A program made the translations under genes and the position numbers. Below are positions 11,338 to 22,308 of a stretch of DNA of 64,000 nucleotides, piece by piece. Numbering within the stretch: position 1 is the stretch's first letter; each line of letters starts with the position of its first letter. Source of the DNA: Grifola frondosa (Eukaryota; Basidiomycota; Agaricomycetes; Polyporales; Grifolaceae); the NCBI GenBank assembly GCA_001683735.1, contig LUGG01000006.1, forward strand, positions 1,798,001 to 1,862,000, given 5' to 3'. The notes under the pieces are model-generated. The model saw nothing but the letters and a program-made list of their open reading frames with translations, searched no databases and had not been told where the DNA came from.

Positions 11338-12663
11338 TCAAACTCTATAGACAATCTTCTCCGCAGTGACTTTCCCTTCCTTCATATATTGTAGCCCCTC
11401 CGGGACAGCGCTCAGCCCGCCCTCCATAACTTGACGGGATTCGCCTTGATCTTCCCACTAGAGACAAGGTCGGATACTTTCTTGAGAAAAGTGACCATGT
11501 GCGCGTTGTCCTCCGTCGAGATGAGAAAATGAACAGGGCCAAAATTAAATTCGCGGCCCAGCGCCGTGTAAATCAGTTCCCCTGATCCATAAGCTCAGGT
11601 CTCGATTTAATTCATGAGAACGCTAAGATACGTACGGACTATTTCAACGTCTTCTCTTACCTTAGCCTCTGGCTCAGGCGGCAGCAAGAGCACGAGCTTG
11701 CCACCTGCGGGTGCAATTGTGCGTGCGGAAATCGCTTGCGACTCTTTCGTGCTGATCGTGTCCAATGCCGCTCTGATTGAGTCACCCGCAGCGTCCTTCA
11801 CCTTTTGCACGACCTCCGGGTCGCGGTAATCGAACACGGCATCAGCGCCGAGCCCACGCACCAGGGCAAAATTGCGCGGGGATGCGGTGCTGACAACTTT
11901 GTATCCCGAAAGGTGGGCGAGCTGGATCGCGAACTGACCAACTGAGGCTGAGAGGATGTCAACAAAGCTCAAAAAGAAGAGGTAATGACATACAGCTCCC
12001 GCCATAGATCAAGACCCAGTCCTCTCCATTAGTTATCAAAGGAGGTTCCGCAAGACCTAAGCGAGATGAGTGGTACAAGGCTTGAGCAGCTGTCCAAAAG
12101 CTATCCCCACATCATAAGAATGATTCGAAGTGGCAAAAGAAGCAGACAACGGGAATACTCACGCGCAACCCATTGTTGCCGCCTGCTCATGACTCAGTGT
12201 TCCATCTGGGACAGCCCACACAAGGTCCGCGCGAGTCCGGACGTACTCGGCGTACGCGCCGCTGTCGGTGAACGTGCCGCCCTGCACGAATCCAGCAACA
12301 TGGGCTCCGACAGGAGGAAATGAAATGTTCTGTCCAACTTGAACGACGTATCCGGAGAAATCGCATCCGAGGATGGTTCCTGGCGTCGCTCTAGACTCTA
12401 TGACTAATAACGAGAATGCTATCAGAGGTTGAATGCTCAGAAGTCGATGAACGAACGCACACTTCCAGTCGGTGGGGTTTTGGGCGACAGCGATTGTCTT
12501 TACAAGAATGTCGTCCGGGCCAAGAAGGGGGACTGGATGGTCTTGTACTGTGACGCGCTTACCCTAGGAGAGAACTTGATGAGATAGTCAGGATAGATGT
12601 AGAATGACTTACTTCCTGGACAACCAGTGCCTTCATGGTCTTGGGTACGGTGGAATGAGACAT
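11338..12663 (-). CDS. Zinc-type alcohol dehydrogenase-like / enoyl reductase (MDR superfamily)
   Basis: Six exons on the minus strand: 12663-12613, 12563-12463, 12390-12163, 12100-11994, 11947-11636 and 11581-11338. The N-terminus is MSHSTVPKTMKALVVQE. A GroES-like part follows (ILGCDFSGYVVQVG), then the nucleotide-binding Rossmann motif in the order IYGGSSSVGQFAIQLA. Fungal MDR proteins of this type (trans-acting enoyl reductase or ToxD-like) reduce C=C or carbonyl groups with NADPH. The zinc-ligand set of true alcohol dehydrogenases is not evident. The last exon needs one extra base in the G run at about 11425 to continue from NPVKLW to GGLSAVPEGL and the stop at 11340-11338. A decayed paralogue lies at 15.4-16.7 kb. 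Confidence 0.8.
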
Positions 12664-13548
12664 ATATATTCAAGTGCACTGCTGAGGTGAGATCTTTCGA
12701 CAAGGCTCTCAAGACGAGGAGGTCATCTAATAACAAAATTGGATATGATGCTTACTGAGCAACTCGGGTTCTGTGCTTTCGCATGGGAAAGTACTCTAAC
12801 TCTCTCATGTCATGACTGCGTCATTTTGAAACTCCGCGTCCACCTTGGAATTGTTTGCGATTAGTCTAGATTAGTCGCTTTCAGATGATAGAATAAACAA
12901 GGGCAATGAATACATCCCCCAGAGCCCAAGCAGTACACCCACCGGCAAGATCCGCATCAAAACTCAATCCAAAATACCAACACCAACCTAAACCTACTGA
13001 TCCTTGAACCAGCGCTCCTCATCACCCTCCCATTAACAAGTCGGATTGCGCTATACGTGTGTAGTGCTTGTTCCTCCTGCCCTCCTTTCGGCACTCTCTT
13101 GATATCCATAATTATGGGTGTTAAATGCCGCGCGAGCAACCATACTAGATCTCAGATCTGCGATCTAAAAAAAGGTGATCTCTTACTTTTTCGCCTTCCA
13201 CCTGACGACCTCTGCGAGCCCCGACACATGCGAGTCTTGTCTGCAACAATATTCTTCTCAACACTATGATGTAGTGAATGTATGCACGTTGAAAATGCAC
13301 CACTCACACTCAGTCCTCGTGGAATGAAGTCCGCGTTTCACACACGCTTAATGCGCATGGAGTCTCGTAGCACCTTCAATGGATTCTGCTGCGGGAGCTT
13401 GTCAGTACCGGATCCTGTTGCAATACTCAACCGCTCGTACGTACAAGTATCAACTCTCGCCAAATTGTCTTCCGTGCTGACTTTCTACAGTATCTCTAGC
13501 TCGATCGCTGTATACCACTCTCTACTATCTGTCTGACAGAATCTCACA
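12664..13548. other. Intergenic DNA, no supported gene
   Basis: Upstream region of the MDR gene followed by spacer. Short frames on both strands show no domain or conserved pattern. Confidence 0.4.
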
Positions 13549-13728
13549 ATGGAGTGGTGGCAAACTATGCTCATATTTCTGCTGTGCATTTTGGTGGTGC
13601 TGTTTCACCAATCCCAATCTAAGCATGACGTTTCATTAGAAGGGCCGAGTCAAAGTGAAAAGCATCTCGTGAGTGGCTATCATCATCTCGAGAAGATTCC
13701 CGGTGTGAAGGGCACAAGCTGGTCTTAA
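13549..13728 (+). CDS. Small membrane-type ORF (about 59 aa), unknown
   Basis: ATG at 13549 opens a 59-codon frame. It starts with MEWW and a hydrophobic helix (MLIFLLCILVVLF), then a polar tail ending GVKGTSWS before TAA. The layout is that of a signal-anchored micropeptide. A GTGAGT inside the frame could also make it the first exon of something longer. It sits between a gene desert and an F-box relic. No family is recognised and expression is unknown. Confidence 0.25.
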   Translation: MEWWQTMLIFLLCILVVLFHQSQSKHDVSLEGPSQSEKHLVSGYHHLEKIPGVKGTSWS

Positions 13729-13833
13729 TCAGCACTCAATGACGAACACAACATTTTCTTCAGCTTTCTTGGGTGCGATACTCATCAAATGTCATTCAAC
13801 AGGACTATATCTGCACTACGAGCACCTCGATAG

Positions 13834-15267
13834 CATGGCCTATTCCTTCAGGCGGTCCGAGACATGCTCACTCGCAACGAAGACATCTTACACTCATCGC
13901 TTCTTATCTATCGACTCTTGATGCCCTACGTCTCGGGCAAACATGCCGATTTGCGCATGCGATCGCCACACGTCACGCGCTTTTTTCAGTCACCTTGGAC
14001 AACTCTCCGTGGCGAATTGATCATTCTCGACGTTCTTGTCCTGTGAGGACAGGCGTTACTTGTGGCTTCATCATCTGACAATAACCGACCGCGCACCTGG
14101 CGACCCATAATCGAATATACAGGTCTTCTCCGAACCCATTTCAAAATGTTGACGCTCATCGCGGGCCGAGCTCAAAGCCTGCGAAGCTTCTCTGCGAATT
14201 TGGGACTGCGCACGCTGAGAAGGCTCGCAAATCCTGCTAACACCTGGCACGGGCTTGCTCGCGCAATACGGAAACTCGTTCTTACTTTCACAATCGAGGC
14301 GCCCGTGTCGAGCTTCGATCATCTCGTTGGGATGCTCGCTCACTTGGCGCCTGGAGCACCTTCAACTAATCGATCTCATGCTCGCAGTGCGGCAGCACAG
14401 TTTACACACCCGCTTCGCGTGCCTACCGTCCATACTCTTTATCTTCACCGGAAACTGCTGCCTAGTTCGCTCCTGGCAGCGGCCTTCCCGAACGTACGAC
14501 CTCACCTTCCTTTCCGGACCTGAGATCGGATTCGCGGCGGACGCTCCAGAGTTGTTCTTGCCCGGATCTTCAGGCGTTGAATCCAGGTGGTCACAGTTGG
14601 ATCGTGTTAGGATTACCGTCAGCGGCGCGTGTGCGTGGGGCTTGCGCAGCAATGTACGCTTGTTGATTTTGGAGGAGATGGAGCAGGATGGCGCAGAGTT
14701 GAGCTTGAGCACCATTAATGCGATGACGCCCGATTCTTGCTCTTTCCACGACTCTTGTCTGGCATGGAATATGGACCTGTGGAGGCGGATGGGCGAGATG
14801 GCCCCCGAATGCGATATCTGGAATTGAAGCTGGTCGAGGTGCGGGGGAAAAGTTATGAGTTGGATATGTGGATGGTACGATCCTAGTCTCTGCTCGCTAG
14901 TGTCGACGACTGAATGTGCTCCTAGGCCGATGGAGCGCCGCTGTTGTGCACCGTCCCTGTCATGGCGATGCTGATAAATATCTGTTGTCGCCAATGCATC
15001 ACCCATGGTCACGCCTCCGTCTGCGGCACATAACGGAACATATGACCGCACTCACAGAATCCATTGCAACCTCGAACTCCACGATCCGATTCATCGGATC
15101 TCCATTGTTTTCCGTCCGCACAGCCCGAATATCATGGACGTGAACTCACAGAAGAAGAGGTTGACCCACGAAGTGGTACGAATTTAGAGAGCTTGGAGGG
15201 AGACGGCGACCGTAGTAGTATCCACCGGGAAGAATCTGAGAGAATTTTTCCGCAACGCGGATTATGA
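13834..15267 (+). pseudogene. Decayed F-box/LRR-like gene
   Basis: Fragments of one protein can be followed through all three frames. They are an F-box-like N-terminus (LIASYLSTLDALRLGQTCRF), middle segments with LRR-like spacing (LVLTFTIEAPVSSFDHLVGML) and a C-terminal exon after the acceptor CTCCTAG near 14924 that ends IFPQRGL. At least four single-base shifts are required, for example in the C run near 14805, after which the frame reads YLELKLVEVRGK up to a GTACGA donor. The general plan matches the F-box gene at 2.25-3.84 kb, so it likely belongs to the same expanded family. Whether it is dead or mis-assembled cannot be told from the sequence. Confidence 0.5.
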
Positions 15268-15389
15268 TTCTCCATCTGGTTTGAACGGGCTACCTTCCCT
15301 AGGTCATGACTACGTTGCGTGTTATCCGGATTCACATGTAATATCACACTCTGTACACTATTTTCTGCGCACGCACTTTCCCTCGCGTG

Positions 15390-16673
15390 CATACTGCAGT
15401 CCCTCGGGTACGGCAAGCAAACCGCCCTCCAGAGCTTAACAGGGTTCGGCCTGATCTTACCTCGGATACCAACGCAGGGACCTTCTTAAGGAAGACGACC
15501 ATTGCGCTCTATTTTCAGGCGAGACTGGCCATTGCGCATTGGGCCGAAATCGACCGCGTGCCCGAGCGCCGTGTACACCATGGTTTCTACAGACACCAGA
15601 GCACCGTTAGGAAGGAGAATTATGCAGATGTGCGAACAGACTGCATACGCATCATCTCCACATCATCTCTAACCTTCGCCTCTTGAACGGGTGCGAGGAC
15701 GAGGACGGCCCTGCCTCCGCCCGACCTCATCACCTGTACAGATATCTTCTGAGACTCTTTGTACTGATGGTATCGAACACGCCGACCACAGCGCAATCCG
15801 TCGCTATCTTTACTTTGCGTCCTACGTTGGGATCATTATAGTCGAACACGATATCCGCTCCGAGAGATGTCACAAAGTCAAAGTTACGAGGAGAGGAAGT
15901 GGTCACGACCTTGTAGCCAAGCTGGATTGCGAACTGACCGACGGACGCGGCGTACAGACGATCAGTGGTTGTTACTGACGGTTATTTATATGTCTGTCCC
16001 ACTCACAGCTTCCGCCATAGACGATATCCATTGTTCTCGATAGACTTTATTTGGCGGCTCAATTAATCCAGACGTCTTGGGTTATATAGCGCTTGCACTG
16101 CCGTCCAGAATCTACCCTCGTCAAATCACGGGTCAGCACCTGTACAAAAAGCTCGGGATAATGCAACGCTTACGCGCATCCGAGCGTCGGGCCTGTTCAT
16201 CACTCAGTGTCCCTCAGGGATCACCCACTCGAGGTCCGCGATGTCTTCACGTACTCCGCGTATGCGCCGCTATCCGCGTAAGTTCCTCCTTGGACGAACC
16301 AGCGATGCGTCCCCAACTTTAGGGGTCGAGACGTTCTTCCCGACTTGCACGACACGACCAGACCAATCCAAACCCAGGATGGAGCCAGGTTTGCCCCTGA
16401 AGTCGACGACTGCGGCCCGCAACCCGATCAGATATTTATCGCAATGGTGGATGTGATACGCACATTTCCAGTCTGTGGGTTCTGTGCTACCGCGACTGTT
16501 TTGACGAGAATGTCATTGTCGCCGACCGTGGGCACCGGGTGGTCGGTCCAAGTGACAACATGTCCCTGCAATACAGTCGTCAGATGATGGAGCGCGGTGC
16601 AACTGCAACTGGGTAGACTTACTTCCTGGATAACCATCGCTTTCATAGCCTTTGGGATTGTGACGGTAGACAT
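15390..16673 (-). pseudogene. Heavily decayed second MDR enoyl-reductase copy
   Basis: Starts at ATG 16673 with MMSTVTIPKAMKAMVIQE, followed by an intron in the same place as in the 11.3-12.7 kb gene. Recognisable blocks appear in the same order: DHPVPTVGDNDILVKTVAV, SILGLDWSGRVVQVGK, VQGGTYADSGAYAEYV, YGGS and SVGQFAIQLGYKVVTT, then NPVKLW. Reading them as one protein needs many frame corrections (more than eight), and several splice sites have lost their consensus. It lies about 2.7 kb upstream of the intact paralogue on the same strand, with an F-box relic between them. It is most simply a tandem duplicate that has degenerated. Confidence 0.7.
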
Positions 16674-17342
16674 CATGTAGGATGTGGGGTTATGGGATGC
16701 CCCAAGGAGACGTGCTACAATCTTCGCCAGTGCCACAGAGTCGTCGTCGTCAGCTTTGGATGCACATTGACGAGCAGGCACAGCACAAGATTGATTGAAT
16801 GTGAGATTGTGTCAATCTTTGAGTTACGGACATTAATGTCAATACGTGTGAAACTTAGTTGTCATGATGGTTCTCATGAATGGCAAGTACTGACAATCAG
16901 ACAGAAAAGTTGAGCTCGAATGAATAAGTCGATGATGGCACAAGACTGTTGTAATGCCATGACTGTGAACGGCAAGAAGAACGCGTATGAGGTCGGCTGC
17001 TAATCCGGGAGCAGTAACCCACTGCCTTTTCCGAGCTTTACGATAACTTCGCGATCACTATATTCATCGACCACCAACAGCCGCCAATTGGTGGCCACCA
17101 ACCTTCCTAACACCTCCACCCTATACTAACTTTGTACTAGCTTACATTTTGCGATTTTCAATGCTATAGCCGAGTGCGATCATTTCTTGTCACCTGTATC
17201 CTACGGCCTGGATGCTGATACGACATACTGTTCTCGACTGGTGTCTACGTGCTGCAGCCGCGCTGACAAGGATTTTGTCCAATGCTGATAAAGGCGCCAT
17301 TCGAAACCAGGGCGACCACGCCGTCTGCACCACAATGGCTCT
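16674..17342. other. Intergenic DNA / upstream region of the SDR gene
   Basis: No gene is supported. A CCAAT-containing near-palindrome (GCCGCCAATTGGTGGC) lies at 17080-17095, about 350 bases before the SDR start, and may be an upstream activating element. Confidence 0.35.
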
Positions 17343-17349
17343 ATATAAA
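17343..17349 (+). promoter_or_regulatory. TATA box of the SDR gene
   Basis: TATATAA lies 95-101 bases upstream of the ATG at 17444 in an otherwise C/T-rich leader. That is a typical TATA-to-start distance for a well expressed fungal gene. Confidence 0.5.
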
Positions 17350-17443
17350 GTCCTCTACATGATAGTCTCTCAGTCATCATTGTCTGTCCTCCGAGCTTTT
17401 GACCACTTCTACAAGCCTCCCCGTAACAAACCGCCATCATATC

Positions 17444-18315
17444 ATGTCTCTCCCGCTCGCAGGCAAAGTTGCTCTCATCACTGGCTCCTCCCGCGCCATC
17501 GGCGCCGCCACCGCTACACGTCTCGCCGCAGACGGTGCGAACGTTGTGATCAACTACGTCTCAAACGCAGCCGCCGCTACCTCCGTCGCTGACGCTATTA
17601 ACGCTAAGTCATCCAGCGGCTCCGGCAAGGCGATCGTAGTGAAGGCGGACATCTCGTCCCAGCGGACAACCAACGCCTCCTCGACGAGGCCATCCGCCAA
17701 TTCGGCCACCTCGACATCCTCGTGCTGAATGCGGGCATCATGGGGAGGCGGCAGGCTTGTCGGACGTGGACGACAAGTTCTTCGATGACCACTTCAGCAT
17801 TAACGTGAAGGCACCGCTCTTCATGGTCAAGGCCGCGGCGCCCCTCATGAAAGCAGGTGCGTATTCGCTGTTCGCTCGTTGCGTAGGCCGGGCCTCACCG
17901 CGGCGGTGCAGGAGGCCGCATTATCTTCTTCTCCAGCACCCTCACGCATGCGTCCACCATCACCCCAACTACCTCATCTATGCGGCGACGAAGGGTGCAG
18001 TCGAGCAGATATCCCGCGTGCTCGCCAAGGAGCTCGGCGCGCGCGGATCAATGTCAATACCGTCGTCCCGGCCCCATCGACACCGAGCTGTTCCGTTCTG
18101 GCAAGTCCGAGGAGCTCATTAAGTTCATCGGCGGGTTCCACCCATGAAGCGCATCGGTCGCCCCGACGAAGTCAGCTCTGTCGTTGCTTTTTTGGCTAGA
18201 GAGGAGGCGAGCTGGGTCAATGGACAGACTATCATGGTCAATGGAGTGAGTAACTGTTGTGCCTCTCGATGATGCAGGCATTAACATTTGATTTCCTTAG
18301 GGATTCGCTGTTTGA
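17444..18315 (+). CDS. Short-chain dehydrogenase/reductase (classical SDR), frame-disrupted
   Basis: The protein starts MSLPLAGKVALITGSS. The order of SDR motifs is complete: TGSSRAIG (cofactor loop, with Ala in place of the usual Gly), LDILVLNAGI, SST (catalytic Ser region), YAATK (Tyr-x3-Lys catalytic pair) and a C-terminal MKRIGRPDEV. Introns of 55 nt fit at 17857-17911 and 18246-18300, and the last exon reads GFAV and stop. The family acts as NAD(P)H-dependent reductases of small ketones or aldehydes. At least five single-base losses interrupt the frame, all beside short G or C runs (near 17657, 17745, 17965, 18045 and 18147). Either the copy is dead or the assembly under-calls homopolymers; the intact motifs and splice sites favour the second. 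Confidence 0.75.
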
Positions 18316-18576
18316 TTAGAGTCATCGAAATTGTATCAAAAGCGTTACTTGTCTTTTCCTTGAGACCGACTTTACTTGTATTGCTTAGGTTACTCGAATA
18401 AATGCTGTAGCAGAAGGTCGTCAAGATATCAAATTAAGAGTTAGTACAGCGTGTAGACTAGTAATGCATGTTAGTGTGATCCTCGATAAAAGTTCCAGTG
18501 CCCATGAAGACGACATCCCATCCTCCCTTCTGAAACAAACGCAAACATCGCAACATCGCACCCAGCGCACTGGAGA

Positions 18577-20930
18577 TCAAGTGTCCGCCTCGGGCTTGAA
18601 GCTCCAAATCTCCATCACCATCTTCCCCGCGCGCTTGCACATGATCGCACAAGTCTCCCTCGTAAATGCGACCTTCCACACGCTCTCGCTCGGCTCGCTC
18701 AGCTCCCGCACGTACTCGCAGTTCCCCGTCTGCCGCTGGAACTGGAACAGCCGCACCCGCCCGTCGTTTCCCCCGTCACCAGGAACCGGTCGTCCAGCTC
18801 AGCCCCGACACGGAGCTGTCGTGCGCCGCGAGCCGTTGGATCACAGAGAACGACGAGTTGAGCGAGAACGTGATCACCCGTCCGTCAGACCCTCCGTCGC
18901 CAGCATCGTCGGCGTCAGCTGCAGCTGGCACACCAGCGCCGTGTGCCCCTGTAACAGTGCAAGACATACCCTGCAGCGCCGTGTGTCAGGACGCAGGGGA
19001 GATCGAAACGCGCAGAGCTGTACTCACCCTGTAGCAGCATCCCATACCCGGACCGTCGTGTCGAGTCCGCCAGAGGCGATGCGTACGCCGTCAAACGCGA
19101 CCGAGTAGATCTGATGGAAGTGCCCACGCAGAACGTGCAGACACGCCCCCGTGTCGACATCCCACAGCCGACAGGTGCAATCATAGCTCCCGCTCACGAC
19201 CTTGTTCCCGTATACGTCCAAACAGCGCACGCTCTGCTCATGCCCCTCCAGCACTCGCAGGAGTCGTCCCGCTGAATGTCCCACACCCGCACGGTGCGGT
19301 CGCGCGAGCCGGATACGGCAATTGGCCGGCCGTGCAAAACTTTGAGACAGCGGATGGTGGAAGTGTGTCCGCGCAGCACGTATATACAGTACCTGCCGGT
19401 AAAAAGATGAGGATCGATGCGATTACACGGCAACTCAAGCCTACCCAGACTTGACGTCCCAAACCGAAGCTCCTTGTCGCATCCCCGCTCACAACAAGCG
19501 CTTGGGTTGACCCCAACCGTCAGACGTACCTGTTGGATCGCTTTTATCCACGCGTGGTGCACTCTCCAATCGCACATAGTCTGTATCCTCGGAGAACACC
19601 TCACATGCTGACTTTCGCCGCGCGTGCTTAGGCAATCCTGTCACTGCTTGATCAAGCCCGAGCGCATGTCGGAGGGTAGCCGGCACGAGGTGTTCCTGGG
19701 AGCCAGTATGTTCCCCGCCTGTCGTACGTCTTCCCTAGCCACATTCAGCTCCTCATGAGCCTCTACTGCGGACTCTCCGCCGCCCTTGACCAACGCGACT
19801 GCCCAAACGCCCGATTCGTGTCCGACCAGTGTCCGGCTGAGAACGCCCGTCCGCGCACTGAACACATGTATTCTGCTATTTGCGAGCCCTACGACAATCC
19901 AGGATGCGTCAAGTGCGATCGACGTTGGTATCGCTGCTGCTTGGTGAGATTTGAGGTGGGTTTGGTGGAGCGTTCATTGGAGCGGGGGCATTGGGTAAGA
20001 GATGAGGTGACGGTAACAAGGGGGAACGATGCACGCGGAGCAGCCTTCCACCGTGGAGCCAGTTGGAAGCTAGGCGAACGTGAGGCGCGTAAGTAACGTT
20101 GAGCAAGAATGCAAAGCGTGAAGGGACTCCCACTTACTCGTGATGTAGGCGTACCTGAAGTACTCTCGATACAAGAATTGTGGGTTTGGCTGAGCAAAAT
20201 GCATAGGTTGCAATCCAAGAGTCGAGGTGGAAGAACTTGAGCCAGCAGAGTGATGAATAGGATTCCTGCCTTGATCAAGCGTCGAAAGTGCATCCAAGCT
20301 TGAATCACCCTGATCCTCCATCACTATATCTGCGTCATCTCGGGCTCGTCGATAGGTTTCGACTGCATTCATCTCGTTCGCAAAGCCATGATCCACGCAC
20401 ATATTCTTCCACAACCACTCATCCGCAAGTAGCCGATTCCAATACCTGCTAACCCGACTGGATCTCGACAAGGTTATCGGGTCATCAACGAAGCTCAGAA
20501 TGTAGAGCGAGACCTCCGGAGGCAGATCACGAAGGAAGTCGCGCTTCAGAAGGGGGGCGATGGTGGTCGAAATGAAGAGGAGCTCTGGAGGTGTGCAATC
20601 AGCGAGGATTGACGCGAGATAACGACGACGGGCGGCAGCTGTGAGGCCGGAGAACTCGCGGCGCGAGAGGAAGGCGGGATCATCTGACGGAGGTGGTGAA
20701 CCATCAAGAACTGCAGTCGGACCTAGACGAGGTGAAGGGGCAGGAGTAGGGGAGAGACGATGGGCATGTAGAGCGTCGAGGATGGTTCGACCGCCATGGT
20801 ATATCAACTGATTGCGAAGGGTATGGGATGCGTAAGTCAGGCAGTGATACGCAACGTCAACGACGAGTGAAAGCTGCTCGTCAAAGATAGATGAGAGCTG
20901 AATGAACAGCTGCCGAACGCAGCACTGCAC
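18577..20930 (-). CDS. F-box/WD40 protein, Cdc4/Pop1/Fbw7-like SCF substrate receptor
   Basis: The N-terminal exon contains an F-box (LPPEVSLYILSFVDDPITL...VSRYWNRLL) that would bind Skp1. After a 68-nt intron at 20070-20137 comes WLHGGRLLRVHRS. A series of about seven WD40 blades follows (VVSGSYDCTCRLWDVDTG, IASGGLDTTVRVWDAATG, LATGGSDGRV, VTGGNDGRVRLFQF), ending EIWSFKPEADT. Such proteins choose phosphorylated substrates, for example cyclin-dependent kinase inhibitors, for ubiquitination and are normally essential. At least five single-base losses in G or C runs break the frame, at about 18780, 18905, 19275, 19465 and 19480. The true start is unresolved: the frame beginning near 20930 is preceded directly by a stop and has GTG, so a short upstream exon is likely. 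Confidence 0.82.
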
Positions 20931-22308
20931 TCAGAGTTATTTTGTTGGTGACTGGTACAGCAGAAGATATCAGAAGCGTCAGTCAAGCAGGCAACAGGAT
21001 GGCTAAGGCAGACTTCGAGAGCGCAAAAGAGTAACGGTGTACGGCTGGTCGTTGGAGATGGAATACAAGCAGGTCGTGATGTAGGGGAGTGCAAGGTGAA
21101 GGAGGGTGCAGGGTGCAGCACCGTGACACAATAAAACAGATGGCTTTGGGCGCTAACTTCAAGCGCTGAGACGGACCTGCCTCGATTGTGCCTTTTTTGG
21201 ATTGCTCGGTACGCTTCAGCCCTCCGCGCTCACTTTGCCTCTCATACCTGTTCTCATATTTGTAGCTGATGTTACATGTTTTTTGAACTATAGCGCACAG
21301 GATACTAGTCGCTACAACTGAGAACAAACTCGCAAAGACACGATCCCTGTACAAATTCAGCAATTTTGAACAGAGTTTCAGGCCCGGAGAAACTTGCGGC
21401 GTTTTTGTAATCCCGTAAAGGTATTTCGATCTTGAGATGCAAACAAAACAATTCTAAGACCAGAGCGGCGCAGCCTCGTATCAGCGTCCAATATTTTCGG
21501 ACCGAATGTACAACTCGAGCATCTTATGGGCACGAATATCAACGTGCTACTTTCAATTGTTGTGGAGGCGGATCCACTGTTGCTTTCTGATAAAGTGAGC
21601 GTTATATACAGCTTGTGGCTTAGTGGGGATGGGACAGGTAAGTATTTTCTCGCAAACGATACGGTATCGTACAACTTATTGTCATGGTAATGCCGATAAC
21701 ATGCCACCAGCGGCTCACCTTGGGGTTGCGGTACGGCATTAGGAATGTGTCATAGCACGACTGTATTATATGTACGCGGCTGACACGTCTCTCGGGAGCA
21801 AGCTTTCAGGTGACACGCTGAGACGACGCTCAAGACATACTAAACAACTATTATAGACGACGTCGAATCTACATAGATCAAATTTGTAGGGCAATTAAAA
21901 ACTGCATGTAACTTCACGGCGCACACTTGATAGGATTGGCCGTCGAATAGGCAACATTCGGGTCGGAAATTCGTGGAGGGAAGAATAAAGCGCAAGAAAA
22001 GCATATTGAGAGCGTTGTGGCATTGGTCACGTGGGAGAATTGACGGCGATCGTAAATCTACGATCGACATCTGAGCGCGCGCTGAGCAGTGGTTGAAACA
22101 AACAAATTCATTTTGACAAGATGCTGCTGTGAGGTATTCTTTCTGCTGCGGACCGGTTTATAACACAAGGTCTCGACATGCATATGCCCCTCGACTTCGC
22201 CATCTTATTCAGCATTTCCCCTCTCTAGCGCATTCCCTCCTTTACGCCCTCGACAAGGCTTGAAGTTTAGTACTCTCGCATATCTAGCGCGACAAAGACA
22301 ACTTGACC
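20931..22308. other. Intergenic region between divergent genes
   Basis: Probably holds the 5' exon and promoter of the F-box/WD40 gene (minus) and the promoter of the DUF6533 gene (plus). Open frames at 20837-21121, 21378-21707 and 21840-22070 are compositional and show no domain. Confidence 0.35.

Noticed and set aside
20837..21121. Ser/Pro-rich minus-strand frame upstream of the Cdc4-like gene
   Set aside because: It overlaps the F-box exon in another frame and has no conserved feature; probably leader DNA.
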